Shown here: piece by piece, positions 7,131 through 15,311 of the stretch
Numbering within the stretch: position 1 is the stretch's first letter
Layout of the letters: every line of letters starts with the position of its first letter
From: Coriobacteriales bacterium
GTDB taxonomy: Bacteria; Actinomycetota; Coriobacteriia; Coriobacteriales; UBA8131
DNA: 25,404 bases
Assembly (NCBI GenBank): GCA_031276475.1
Contig: JAISMZ010000055.1
Coordinates: 1 to 25,404, forward strand
Reading direction: 5' to 3'
Made by a program: the position numbers and the translations under genes
Notes under the pieces: generated by a model
Told to the model about the DNA's origin: nothing
Seen by the model: the letters and a program-made list of their open reading frames with translations, nothing else
Databases searched by the model: none

Positions 7131-7146
7131 CGCCGGCGCCTGTCAA
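7118..7146 (-). promoter_or_regulatory. Promoter of the SPFH-RHH operon
   Basis: On the minus strand TTGACA (7146-7141) and TATCTT (7123-7118) are separated by 17 bases. Transcription would begin near 7111, about 29 bases before ATG 7082. Confidence 0.65.
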
Positions 7147-7295
7147 GCCCGAAGCCGGATCCTGCCGCACCCTCAGAAACGCAGCCCTGTGGCGCCCGAA
7201 CAGGGTCGCCCGCTCAGGCGCCGCAGGGCGAGCGGAGCAGGCGAGGCCAGCCCCATCACAAGATCAAAAATCACCCTCTGCCCGCCGCTAATCTC

Positions 7296-7304
7296 TGGTA
7301 TCAT
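7296..7304 (+). promoter_or_regulatory. Extended -10 promoter for the SPFH-SHOCT operon
   Basis: TGGTATCAT fits an extended -10 element. It lies about 50 bases upstream of ATG 7354; no convincing -35 was seen. The region 7147-7295 has no other feature I can support. Confidence 0.45.
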
Positions 7305-7353
7305 TAACAGCATCGTTTACCAGCAACAATCCGCCCCGAAGAAAGGAACTCAG

Positions 7354-8661
7354 ATGGGATTCATCCAGGCATTCACCGGAGCCCTTAGTGGTACTTTTGC
7401 CGACCAGTGGCTCGACTTCTATACCGTACCGACCTCTGTCAGTGCCACGGCGGGCGTCGTGCCGGCCGTGCCTCACGGCACCAACGCCGGGCGCGGGCAG
7501 AACACCAAGGCTTCTAACAACATCATCACCAACGGCTCGCAGATCGTTGTGCCCGAAGGCTTTGGCCTGATTACTTTGGAGAATGGCGCGCTGACCGGCT
7601 TTATCTCCCAGGCTGGCGGCTACACCTTTACCTCCACCGACACTAACGCCCAGTCGGTCTTCTCCGGTGGCGGCCTGCTCTCGGCAACGCTCGGACAATC
7701 CGTGGAGCGCTTTAAGTTTGGCGGGCAGCCCGGCTCGCAGCAGGTAGCTCTCTTCATCAACCTGAAGGAGATACCCGACAACAAATTTGGCACCCAGTCG
7801 CAGATCTACTGGGACGATGCCTACCTGAGGACGCAGGTCGGCGCCGTCGCCCGCGGCAGCTATACGCTGAGGATCGTTGACCCGGTGCTGTTTATCAAGC
7901 AGTTTGTACCGGCGGATTACCTCTCGCCGGGAGCTGCGGCCTTTGACTTTGCAGATATGAATAACCCCGCCGCCACACAGCTGTTCAATGAGGTGGTAGC
8001 CTCGCTGGGAGCGGCATTTGGCAGTTACACCAACGACCCGAACAAGAAAAACCGGATGGCGAACATCCAAAGCGATGCCATAGGGTTTGCCAGCTCGCTG
8101 ACGGCTGCTGTGGAGAATAACTATCACTGGCGGGGCGACCGCGGTCTGGATATTGTAAAGGCCGCCATTGCCGCCATCGAATACGACGAGGTAACCCGGC
8201 AACTGATCGCTGACGCCCAGCTGGGCGACGCGCTGGAAGGCGCTCGCGGCAATGTTGTTGCCCAGCAGCGCCTGGCGCGCGGATTTGAGGCTGCCGGCTC
8301 AAATACCGGCGAGGGCGGCGGCGCGATGGGCATGGCGTTCATGGGCATGGGCATGAATGCGGCCGGCGCTGGCATGCAGGGCATGCAGCAGCAGGGCGGG
8401 CCTGGAAATCCGCTCTTCGGAGCGGGCGTGGCGCAGGCTGCCAGTCCCACACCGGCGGAGATGGGCTTTAAGTTTGACCCGCAGACCGGCCAGCCGATCC
8501 AGCCGCCCGCCGGGGCCGGAGCCCCAGCCGCTGCCCCAGCCGCTGCCCCAGCCGCCGAGGATCCTTACGAGAAGCTGACCAAGCTTAAGGGGCTGTTGGA
8601 CTCCGGCATCATCACCCAGGAGGACTTTGACGCCTCCAAAGCCAAGTTACTGGGACTCTAG
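7354..8661 (+). CDS. SPFH domain protein with C-terminal SHOCT domain
   Basis: 435 aa from ATG 7354, with GAAAGGA seven bases upstream. It belongs to the YdjI-like / 'virion core protein' SPFH group. Seen: an N-terminal start MGFIQAFTGALSGTFADQWLDFYTVP typical of this group, an SPFH core with VVPEGFGLITLENGALTGFISQAGGYTFTS, a central IYWDDAYLRTQVGAVARGSYTLRIVDP, a Met/Gly-rich linker around 310-350 (MGMGMN, QGMQQQ), and a Pro/Ala-rich segment. The last ~28 residues form a SHOCT motif (KLTKLKGLLDSGIITQEDFDASKAKLL). It has no membrane anchor, so it may be recruited by the membrane zinc-ribbon proteins downstream. First gene of a four-gene plus-strand operon, divergent from SPFH-RHH. Confidence 0.9.
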   Translation: MGFIQAFTGALSGTFADQWLDFYTVPTSVSATAGVVPAVPHGTNAGRGQNTKASNNIITNGSQIVVPEGFGLITLENGALTGFISQAGGYTFTSTDTNAQSVFSGGGLLSATLGQSVERFKFGGQPGSQQVALFINLKEIPDNKFGTQSQIYWDDAYLRTQVGAVARGSYTLRIVDPVLFIKQFVPADYLSPGAAAFDFADMNNPAATQLFNEVVASLGAAFGSYTNDPNKKNRMANIQSDAIGFASSLTAAVENNYHWRGDRGLDIVKAAIAAIEYDEVTRQLIADAQLGDALEGARGNVVAQQRLARGFEAAGSNTGEGGGAMGMAFMGMGMNAAGAGMQGMQQQGGPGNPLFGAGVAQAASPTPAEMGFKFDPQTGQPIQPPAGAGAPAAAPAAAPAAEDPYEKLTKLKGLLDSGIITQEDFDASKAKLLGL

Positions 8662-8664
8662 GGA

Positions 8665-8695
8665 GCGCTGCTTTGGTCTGAAGCCAGAGCAGCGC
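8665..8695 (+). other. Intercistronic hairpin between SPFH-SHOCT and zinc-ribbon genes
   Basis: GCGCTGCT (8665-8672) pairs perfectly with AGCAGCGC (8688-8695), starting four bases after the stop. No U-run follows. It could limit read-through or protect the upstream message, and so set the ratio of the two proteins. Confidence 0.5.
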
Positions 8696-8717
8696 CTGAA
8701 CACCGATCGGAGATGTG

Positions 8718-10109
8718 ATGTATTGCGAGAAATGCGGCAATCGCCTGGCCGATGACGCCCGCTTCTGCGACACCTGTGGAGCGACCGTCGCGGGCGCAGC
8801 CATCGGCAGCCCAGCGGCGGCTGCCGATGCCAGCGGCAGCTCCGTTATAACACCGGAGCAGCTGCGAGCAAAGTGGCAACAGGAGGCGGCGGCCAGGGGC
8901 AGCTCCACTGCCACGAGCGCCACGGTTGCCGCCCCGATCGCGGCTCCCGTTCTGCCCCAGGTCGTGCAAAACAGCGGCTCCGGCAAAGACGGCATCAACA
9001 AATGCCCCTACTGCGGTGCCTCGGATATCCAACTGAACACTGCCACGGGGCAGCTGCGCTGCAACTACTGCCATCGCGAGTGGTCGGAGGCCGCCGACGG
9101 GCTGGACTTTGACATCGCCAGTTTGAATGGCATGACGATCGGCGCCGGTTCTGAGGACATCAATTACGACGCCAGCTCGGTGGTCACGCTGAAGTGCAGC
9201 GCCTGCGGGGCCGAGGTCGTCATCGAGACCGACGAGGCACCCCAGGCCCGCTGCCACTGGTGCCGCAACACCCTGAGCCTGAACAATCAGGTGCCCAACG
9301 GCGCCATCCCCGACGCCGTGATCCCCTTTCGCGTTACCAAAGAGCAGGCACAGGGGCTTATCGAGACCTTTGTTCACAAGCGCCAGTTCTACGCCCACCC
9401 GCGCTTTAAGGCTGAGTTTACAACTGATAACATCATGGGCGCCTATCTGCCCTATATGGTGGTTGACGTTAACAGCCACGCCAGCCTGAGCGGGCAGGCC
9501 GAGCTTTTGGTGCGCAAGTACGACCGCGACAAGACGACCTACTATGACGCCGACCTCTACGACATCAGCCGCGACTTTGACCTGTTGATAGACGATTTAA
9601 CGCTTGAGGCCAGCGCCGAGAAGCTTAACCAGAACACGCTCGTTAACAGCAATAACGTGATCAACGCCATCCTCCCCTACCCGCTCAAGGAGACGCTGCG
9701 CTTTAACGCCAACTACCTGCGCGGTTTTACCTCGGAGAAGCGCGACTTAAATCGCGATGCGGTTGCCGGGGTGGCCCAGGCACAGGTGCGCGACATCGCC
9801 CGCTATCAGGCCAACCAGACTGCGCTGGCCTACAACCGCGGCATCCATTGGGAAAATATCAACGTCGGTGTTAAGGGCCAACTCTGGAAGAGCGTCTATT
9901 TGCCGGTCTGGCTTTATTCCTATCTCGAGGTAAAAAACAACGGCAAGCGCTTCTTGCACTACGTGGCGGTTAACGGTGCCACCGGCGAGACTATGGGCTC
10001 GGTGCCAATTCATATGCCCAAGCTGCTGCTGATCTCGGCAATCATCGAGCTTATTGGCTGCGCCATCGGCATCCCGCTGACCATTTTCCTGTTCCTGTTT
10101 GTACCTTGA
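8718..10109 (+). CDS. Triple zinc-ribbon membrane protein (TFIIB-type ribbon family)
   Basis: 463 aa. ATG 8718 is preferred over GTG 8715 because GGAG lies five bases before it. Seen: N-terminal ribbon YCEKCGNRL...FCDTCG (residues 3-20), an Ala/Ser linker, a TFIIB-like ribbon KCPYCGASDIQLNT...RCNYCHREW (about 95-121), and a third ribbon LKCSACGAEVV...RCHWCRNTL (about 158-190). A conserved cytosolic domain follows (AIPDAVIPFRVTKEQA, YLPYMVVDVN, YLPVWLYSY) and a single C-terminal hydrophobic segment (about 436-462). Proteins of this layout recur beside SPFH-SHOCT genes. Function is unknown; they are sometimes mis-annotated as helicases. It probably anchors or regulates the SPFH complex at the membrane (inference). 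Confidence 0.82.
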   Translation: MYCEKCGNRLADDARFCDTCGATVAGAAIGSPAAAADASGSSVITPEQLRAKWQQEAAARGSSTATSATVAAPIAAPVLPQVVQNSGSGKDGINKCPYCGASDIQLNTATGQLRCNYCHREWSEAADGLDFDIASLNGMTIGAGSEDINYDASSVVTLKCSACGAEVVIETDEAPQARCHWCRNTLSLNNQVPNGAIPDAVIPFRVTKEQAQGLIETFVHKRQFYAHPRFKAEFTTDNIMGAYLPYMVVDVNSHASLSGQAELLVRKYDRDKTTYYDADLYDISRDFDLLIDDLTLEASAEKLNQNTLVNSNNVINAILPYPLKETLRFNANYLRGFTSEKRDLNRDAVAGVAQAQVRDIARYQANQTALAYNRGIHWENINVGVKGQLWKSVYLPVWLYSYLEVKNNGKRFLHYVAVNGATGETMGSVPIHMPKLLLISAIIELIGCAIGIPLTIFLFLFVP

Positions 10110-10119
10110 GGAGGCTTGG

Positions 10120-10473
10120 ATGTTCTTTTCTGTTCTCGCGGCTGATCCACTCTACGTTAGCTTGCTGCTTAGTTCTAACGATGACAGCTCCGGCCTGGCG
10201 GCCATCCCACTGCTGCTCTGCCTCTCCGGCTTCATCTATTTTGGCGCCGTTTACGCGCGCTACCGCAACAGCGACAAACGCCACCTCCACGAGGAGGAGA
10301 CCCCTGTGCGGATCGAGAACCTCCAGCAGCATAACCAGTTTGTCATCCGACTCACCGGCCTGCGCAACTCCAGCATGCAAGACCGCAACGACCAGCAGGT
10401 AGAAGGCGCCCTCAACGAGAGCGGTGGTGGCTTTGCCGAGCAGTTGGCCAACGTCAAAGACTGGGTTAAATAG
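10120..10473 (+). CDS. Small single-TM membrane protein of the SPFH operon
   Basis: 117 aa from ATG 10120, chosen because GAGGAGG lies five bases upstream and overlaps the preceding stop. Residues about 22-45 form a hydrophobic helix (GLAAIPLLLCLSGFIYFGAVYA) followed by YRNSDKRHLHEEE, so the C-terminal part is charged and probably cytosolic. No recognised domain. Tight coupling (ten bases after the zinc-ribbon gene) and the position between two zinc-ribbon genes imply a shared role with the SPFH-SHOCT protein. Confidence 0.75.
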   Translation: MFFSVLAADPLYVSLLLSSNDDSSGLAAIPLLLCLSGFIYFGAVYARYRNSDKRHLHEEETPVRIENLQQHNQFVIRLTGLRNSSMQDRNDQQVEGALNESGGGFAEQLANVKDWVK

Positions 10474-10477
10474 CTAT

Positions 10478-11011
10478 ATGTTTAGCAATTATCCGCTCAA
10501 CGGTGCCGACCCCGCCAGCCCTTCGGCTCACAGCGGTGCCGCTCCCGCCAGCCCTTTGGCTCACAGCGGTACCGCTTCCGCCAGCTCTTCGGGCAGCGCT
10601 TCAAGCCGTGGAGGAGGACCGGACGACCTCAGCTGCCCCAAATGTCACTCCGAGGAGTTCAGCGTAGAAGACACCCGTACCGGCCAGTTGCGCTGCGCCT
10701 ATTGCCGCAACCGCTGGATTGACGAGCGCTTCATCCAAAAGACCGAGACCGAACGCTTTTTGGAACAGCAGGCCAAACAACCGCGCATCGTGCTGGACAA
10801 CACCACCGAGACCGACCGTCAGCTGATGCAGGCTCTCGGCGGCCTGAGCAGCATTGCCAGCGTCTTTACCAACCCTCTGCGCGGCTGCAGAAGCATCATC
10901 GTCACCTACCTGAAAGCCTTTTTTCGCATACTGATCCTGCTCGCCATCGCCGCAGGAATCATCGTCGCCGTCACCTACTGGATATCCACGAATAACCTTG
11001 TTCAACCGTAG
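10478..11011 (+). CDS. Zinc-ribbon protein with C-terminal TM helix
   Basis: 177 aa from ATG 10478, four bases after the previous stop, without a clear ribosome site; coupled translation is likely. An in-frame GTG at 10424 is the alternative. Seen: a Ser/Ala/His-rich N-terminus made by 33-bp repeats, then one zinc ribbon SCPKCHSEEFSVEDTRTGQLRCAYCRNRW. That ribbon closely resembles the second ribbon of the protein two genes upstream (shared TGQLRC.YC). A coiled acidic/basic stretch and a C-terminal hydrophobic helix (FRILILLAIAAGIIVAVTYWI) follow. It looks like a reduced paralogue of the triple-ribbon protein. Last gene of the operon, convergent with the histidine kinase. Confidence 0.75.
   Translation: MFSNYPLNGADPASPSAHSGAAPASPLAHSGTASASSSGSASSRGGGPDDLSCPKCHSEEFSVEDTRTGQLRCAYCRNRWIDERFIQKTETERFLEQQAKQPRIVLDNTTETDRQLMQALGGLSSIASVFTNPLRGCRSIIVTYLKAFFRILILLAIAAGIIVAVTYWISTNNLVQP
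10511..10576. repeat. 33-bp in-frame tandem repeat in the second zinc-ribbon gene
   Basis: Two units, 10511-10543 and 10544-10576, differ at two bases, and a partial third copy follows. They encode PASPSAHSGAA and PASPLAHSGTA. Confidence 0.85.
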
Positions 11012-11168
11012 CCTCCACGGCCGCTACACCACCCGAAGGCGCTGCCCTGGGAAGGCGCCTGAAGGGCATCTGCAGCGCCCAGACAGGGGCGAATGCGAGT
11101 TGCGCAGCAAAAGGCCGATGTGCGCCTTGCCCCCCCCATTTGCGCTGCGAGGACTGTCTGAGCAGGGT

Positions 11169-11234
11169 AGCACTAAATCGAGGGCAAACGGAATCACTGC
11201 GCAGCAACCCGATGCACGCCCACGATTTAGTGCT
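11169..11234. terminator. Inverted repeat between convergent genes
   Basis: AGCACTAAATCG (11169-11180) and CGATTTAGTGCT (11223-11234) are perfect 12-bp arms 42 bases apart, in the 225-base gap between the zinc-ribbon and kinase stop codons. The A/T-containing arms could act as a bidirectional terminator or mark an element boundary. No gene is seen in 11012-11236. Confidence 0.4.
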
Positions 11235-11236
11235 CC

Positions 11237-13885
11237 CTAGCCCAAATACTGCCGCAACACCGCAATGGCGGCAGAGAGATCGACGGGTTTGCCCAGATGC
11301 GCATTCATCCCCGCCGCCACACTGCGTTCAATGTCCTCGCGAAAGACGTTGGCGGTCATGGCGATAATGGGCACCTCGGTTGCGCGAGGGTGCTCAGAGG
11401 CACGAATCAGCGCAGTCGCCTGGTAACCATCCATCACCGGCATCTCGATGTCCATCAAAATCAGCGAGTAGCGCAGAGGATCGCTGCGAAAGGCGGTGAC
11501 GGCTTCTTCGCCGTTGGCGGCCGCGACGATCTCCAGACCGGAGCCCTCCAAAAGCGCCTCCACGATCTCGCGATTGACGTCGATGTCCTCAACCAGAAGC
11601 ACCGTAAAGCCGGCAAATTCGCCCGGTTTCAGCTGCTCGGACGCCAATGCGAGGCCTGAATCCGCGTCCGCCATCTCTGCCCGAGTCGCCCGAATACTGA
11701 ACCCAAAGGTCGATCCCTTGCCGAGCACGGAATCCACCCAGATGCGCCCACCCATCATCTCGACAATCTGCTTGGAAAGCGCCAACCCCAAACCCGTGCC
11801 GCCGTAGCTGCGCGCCGTTCCCACCTCAGCCTGTTGAAAGGATTGAAAGAGCTTGCTGCGCTGTTCTTCGGATATGCCAATGCCGGTGTCGGTGATCAGA
11901 AAGCGCAGCCCTACCCAATCGCCGTCGGCGCCAGCGGGGGGCATACCGGCGCCCGCGCCCTCGCCTGTGCCCGCGCCCGCGCCGGCAGCCGCGCCCTCCT
12001 CGTCAAGCAGGACCTCCACGGTAATAGAGCCGCCTTCGGGGGTGAACTTTACCGCGTTGCCCACAAGATTGGTAATCACCTGAGTCAGTCGCAGGTCGTC
12101 GGCATAGATTGCCTCGGGCACATCCCTGGCCACACGCACGTTAAAATCGATCCCCTTCTCGTCAGCCTTAAAGCGCATCACGTTCTTCACGCGCTCCACA
12201 ACATCGCGCAGACGGAAAGACACCTCGGAAAGCTCCAGCTTGCCGGCCTCGATCTTAGACATATCGAGGATGTCGTTAATCACCCCAAGCAGATGCTCGG
12301 AGGCCTCCTTGATGCGCGAGAAGGCGTAGTCTTTGCGCTCGGGCCTGGTCGTCTGGGCGCCGATGGTGGTCATGCCGATAACGGCATTCAACGGGGTGCG
12401 TATCTCATGACTCATATTGGCCAGAAAGTCGCTTTTTGCCCGCGAGGCCGCCTCGGCTATCAGCACCTGCTCCTCAAGGTCTGCCGTGCGCTGCCTGACG
12501 GTGGCCTCCAGATGCCGGTTCATCCCCGACGTCAGCTCAAAAGTGCTGGCAAAGTTGCGCGCCAACGTAAAAGCCATGCACAGCGTTAAGAGGAAAAAGC
12601 TGTAGCGCGTGATCATTACGCCCGTGTGCCAAAGCATCGCGTCTAACAGATCAAACAGGGACGTGAAAACCACAACCAGAAAGATCAGTATCATATTGCC
12701 GAGCATCGTGTCCTTAAAGGTGACAATCACGGCGCGGGCGGTTCTCAGCCGCTCTGTGATGCGTACCTCGCCCACGATACGCACAAAGACCAGTATCACA
12801 TCAAAACTGACGATGTAGAGCAGGAAAAAGCCGCCAAACACCTGCCAGACAGCCAGCAAGGCGTCGGCAAAATAGATGGAGAAAACCGCCTGAACGGCAA
12901 TCAACACAACGCAAAACAGCCCATAGCCCAGCGTCACACGGTGTATTCGGCCGTCGTTTAAGACCTCCAGGAAGGCCGCCAGGGCAAAGACCAGCAGATA
13001 AAGCGAGGCGTACTCAACGCGTTGGGTTATGGCCGTGTCCTCGGCAAGGCGATAGATCACCGGACTGCGTGCAAGAAAGTAGATGGCCGCCAGTGCCGAG
13101 AACATGCCGTAGAGCAGGTTGGAGCGCTCTTCTCTGCGCATGAAATAGAGCAGCACATGATAAAGGCTGAGGACGATATAGGCCGTGCATAAGGCGATGG
13201 TCAAAAAGTCTTCCCTGCGGCTGGAGATGGTGGCAAAATTGCCGAGGTAATAGGGGCTGGTGTAATACAGGCCCGTGATGGAACTGCTGGACGGCCCAAT
13301 GATGTGAATCACCAACGTGTTGGTGCCCTCCACAAGCAGACGCTTGTCCAGCGGCAGAGCCACCGAGCGCTGGGCGCGGTGCGAAGTTATGACATTATCC
13401 TCGTTTAGATAGACCTGGCGCTCAACCGATTCGCCGTTTACATAAATCTCCCAGTTGTCGCCGATGCCCGCAAAGAAAAGACCCGGAGTCAAAGATTGAT
13501 CTTTGGAGTAGAACAGGTCGATCTTCTCGCGGCTGAGCTCAAAGGGGATGTAGAGGGTGAAGTCGTCGGCAGGACGATCGCTGAAGGGATAAAGCGGGTC
13601 GTACTTGGGATTTTGCAGCTCGGAAGCAGGCAGGCTGGGAATGGAGATCGTGTCCTGCGGCTCGCTGCCCGCCTCGCTGTGCACCGCCCATTCGGTGACG
13701 CTGGGGTCTTTGAGGGAGGCATAGGACGGCTCAAAGCCGGATTTAACATAAACGGCGCAGGCGGTAAAGTCGGTATAGAGCCTGTCGGCTGCGGGGCTTC
13801 CGGCCAGGGCCAGCCCAAAGAAATAGACCAGCGTAACGACGGTTACCGTGGCAATTGACAACCAGGCTGTAATCCGCGACCTCAA
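11237..13885 (-). CDS. Membrane hybrid sensor histidine kinase with receiver domain
   Basis: 882 aa from TTG 13885; GGTGGGG lies upstream and no ATG is available before the conserved domains. Seen: TM1 (about 8-28), an extracytoplasmic domain (about 30-222, beta-rich, LYIPFELSREKIDLFYSK), and a 7TMR-DISM-like set of about seven helices (225-445). A linker coiled coil leads to the HisKA box FLANMSHEIRTPLN with phospho-acceptor His493. The HATPase has N610, DTGIGI (D666) and GGTGLGLALSKQIVEMMGG. A C-terminal receiver has acceptor Asp812 in LMDIEMPVMDGY and KP near the end. An Ala/Gly insertion sits in the ATPase domain (632-655). No output domain or separate response regulator is nearby. A binding-protein lipoprotein lies immediately upstream in the same direction, suggesting it is the ligand-presenting partner. 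Confidence 0.9.
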   Translation of the reverse strand: MRSRITAWLSIATVTVVTLVYFFGLALAGSPAADRLYTDFTACAVYVKSGFEPSYASLKDPSVTEWAVHSEAGSEPQDTISIPSLPASELQNPKYDPLYPFSDRPADDFTLYIPFELSREKIDLFYSKDQSLTPGLFFAGIGDNWEIYVNGESVERQVYLNEDNVITSHRAQRSVALPLDKRLLVEGTNTLVIHIIGPSSSSITGLYYTSPYYLGNFATISSRREDFLTIALCTAYIVLSLYHVLLYFMRREERSNLLYGMFSALAAIYFLARSPVIYRLAEDTAITQRVEYASLYLLVFALAAFLEVLNDGRIHRVTLGYGLFCVVLIAVQAVFSIYFADALLAVWQVFGGFFLLYIVSFDVILVFVRIVGEVRITERLRTARAVIVTFKDTMLGNMILIFLVVVFTSLFDLLDAMLWHTGVMITRYSFFLLTLCMAFTLARNFASTFELTSGMNRHLEATVRQRTADLEEQVLIAEAASRAKSDFLANMSHEIRTPLNAVIGMTTIGAQTTRPERKDYAFSRIKEASEHLLGVINDILDMSKIEAGKLELSEVSFRLRDVVERVKNVMRFKADEKGIDFNVRVARDVPEAIYADDLRLTQVITNLVGNAVKFTPEGGSITVEVLLDEEGAAAGAGAGTGEGAGAGMPPAGADGDWVGLRFLITDTGIGISEEQRSKLFQSFQQAEVGTARSYGGTGLGLALSKQIVEMMGGRIWVDSVLGKGSTFGFSIRATRAEMADADSGLALASEQLKPGEFAGFTVLLVEDIDVNREIVEALLEGSGLEIVAAANGEEAVTAFRSDPLRYSLILMDIEMPVMDGYQATALIRASEHPRATEVPIIAMTANVFREDIERSVAAGMNAHLGKPVDLSAAIAVLRQYLG

Positions 13886-13908
13886 AGTGCTTTACCCCAC
13901 CTGTCTCT

Positions 13909-13952
13909 TGTTGCCGACAGTCGCGTTATGCTCGTGATCCCACGTGGCAACA
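13909..13952 (-). other. Weak hairpin between binding-protein and kinase genes
   Basis: TGTTGCC (13909-13915) and GGCAACA (13946-13952) form a 7-bp stem with an inner CGTG/CACG pair in the 94-base gap. It could attenuate kinase expression relative to the abundant binding protein. Confidence 0.3.
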
Positions 13953-13979
13953 CAACACCTCGCCCATCGCAGCCGGCCA

Positions 13980-15011
13980 TCAGTAATCGCGCCCATCAAT
14001 CTGGGCCTGAGTAATGGTCGCAGCCTCAAAGGCAGCTTCGGTCATAAACGAGCGCTTGATTGGTGTCAGGCCCTTCTCCATTTGTTGAATGATCTCCGCA
14101 ACCCGCGGGCCATGCAGGGGATTGCACTCCACATCCAGGTTTATTCTGCCTGCCAGGGTGTTCTCCAGCCCGCGCCGGGTGCCATCAAAAGAAACCAGGG
14201 TGATGTCGCTGCTCCTGCCGTAAGGAATGCGAGCGGCATCCAGCGCCTCCATCGCACCGAAGGCCATGTTGTCGTTTTCGCAGTAAATAAGATTGATATT
14301 CAGATTTTGCCGCAGTGTTCGCTCCATGAAATCCCTGCCGTTGGTCTCGCTGAAGTCCCCGGTGCCCTGGGCAACGAGCTGCCAGTTGCTGTTGCGGGCC
14401 AGGCCCTCCTCCAAACCGGCCGAGCGCCCAATCTGGGCAGAAGAACCCAGGGTGCCCTGAATGTGAACGATGTTCAGCGGGCCTGAGCCCAAGCTCTGCT
14501 CCATCCATTTGGCTGCCTTGCTTCCCTCGGCAAAGAAATCTGAACCAACCCAGCAGGTATACAGAGAGTCGTCGGAAACATCAATCATCCGGCCGACGAG
14601 GATTACGGGGATATCGGCTGCCTGAGCCTCCTGCAAGACCTCGTCCCAGCCTGTCTCGGTAATCGGGGCGATGACGATGTAGTCAACGGCGGCGGCGATG
14701 AACTCGCGGACGGCTTCCAGCTGATTCTCGAGTTTCTGCTGAGCGTCTTTAAAGATAAGCTGATAGCCGTTAGCTTCGCAAAGAGCCTCCTTGATTGATG
14801 CCGTGTTGGCAATTCGCCAGTCCGACTCCACGCTGACCTGCGAAAAACCAACGCTGATCAGCCCGGCCGCAGGGGCGGACGCGACGCCGGACGCAGAGCC
14901 GGACGCGCCGGAAGGGCTGCCGCCGTTACCACCACAGGCCGCAAGTGGCGTCAACAGCAGCACGCAGAGAGTCGTCAGGAAGGCGACTACAGCCTTTTTT
15001 GCCACCGTCAT
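13980..15011 (-). CDS. Sugar-type periplasmic-binding-protein lipoprotein
   Basis: 343 aa from ATG 15011 (GGGG six bases upstream; ATG 15014 is too close). Seen: a lipoprotein signal ending in LTPLAAC, so Cys26 is lipidated, then a Gly/Ser/Ala linker. A Peripl_BP_4 (LacI/ribose-binding-like) fold follows: ISVGFSQVSVESDWRIANT, AVDYIVIAPITETGWDEVLQEAQAADIPVILVGR, NIVHIQGTLGSSAQIGRSAGLEEGL, INLIYCENDNMAFGAMEALDAA, and a closing SFDGTRRGLENTLAGRINLDVECNPLHGP. It resembles YtfQ-type galactofuranose binders; the ligand is not proven. No ABC permease or ATPase lies beside it. The hybrid kinase follows 94 bases downstream, so it probably feeds a sensor rather than a transporter. Confidence 0.88.
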   Translation of the reverse strand: MTVAKKAVVAFLTTLCVLLLTPLAACGGNGGSPSGASGSASGVASAPAAGLISVGFSQVSVESDWRIANTASIKEALCEANGYQLIFKDAQQKLENQLEAVREFIAAAVDYIVIAPITETGWDEVLQEAQAADIPVILVGRMIDVSDDSLYTCWVGSDFFAEGSKAAKWMEQSLGSGPLNIVHIQGTLGSSAQIGRSAGLEEGLARNSNWQLVAQGTGDFSETNGRDFMERTLRQNLNINLIYCENDNMAFGAMEALDAARIPYGRSSDITLVSFDGTRRGLENTLAGRINLDVECNPLHGPRVAEIIQQMEKGLTPIKRSFMTEAAFEAATITQAQIDGRDY

Positions 15012-15106
15012 CATCAGCCCCTTCGTCAGTACAAAGTATGGATTGCCTTATGAACCACGAACCACCTATCGCTGCATCGCAAGCGCCTGTTATTGCTCCT
15101 TGCGCC

Positions 15107-15115
15107 ATTATAACA
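15107..15115 (-). promoter_or_regulatory. Extended -10 promoter for the binding-protein/kinase operon
   Basis: TGTTATAAT on the minus strand is a consensus extended -10 about 95 bases upstream of ATG 15011. No good -35 was seen, as expected for this class. Confidence 0.55.
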
Positions 15116-15182
15116 CTGAGACCGATACTGCGGCAGCAAACCAGGCTGCTCGCGACTTTATCACAACTTCAGGGCGGCAACA

Positions 15183-15191
15183 TGCTATAAT
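15183..15191 (+). promoter_or_regulatory. Extended -10 promoter for the FIST gene
   Basis: TGCTATAAT on the plus strand is a consensus extended -10. The implied 5' leader to ATG 15312 is about 113 bases. The divergent promoter at 15107 is some 70 bp away, so one regulator could control both. Confidence 0.55.
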
Positions 15192-15311
15192 TTCTCTTAT
15201 CGTTTGCCAGATCCTGGTGGCAACCGTAAGAAGGAGCACCCCGATAACGACGGCGCGCCGCCAAGGGCAACGGTTATCAAGAGCTGCGATGGGCAGGATG
15301 CGGAGGGAACT

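Noticed and set aside
7288..8202. 304-codon minus-strand frame
   Set aside because: Antisense to the SPFH-SHOCT gene; no recognisable domain, and it is caused by third-position GC bias.
10424..10477. Upstream GTG start for the second zinc-ribbon gene
   Set aside because: It would overlap the preceding gene by 50 bases in another frame without a ribosome site; ATG four bases after that gene's stop is more likely.
11012..11236. Hidden gene between the zinc-ribbon and kinase genes
   Set aside because: Short frames only, none with a start signal or recognisable motif; the 12-bp inverted repeat explains the structure seen.
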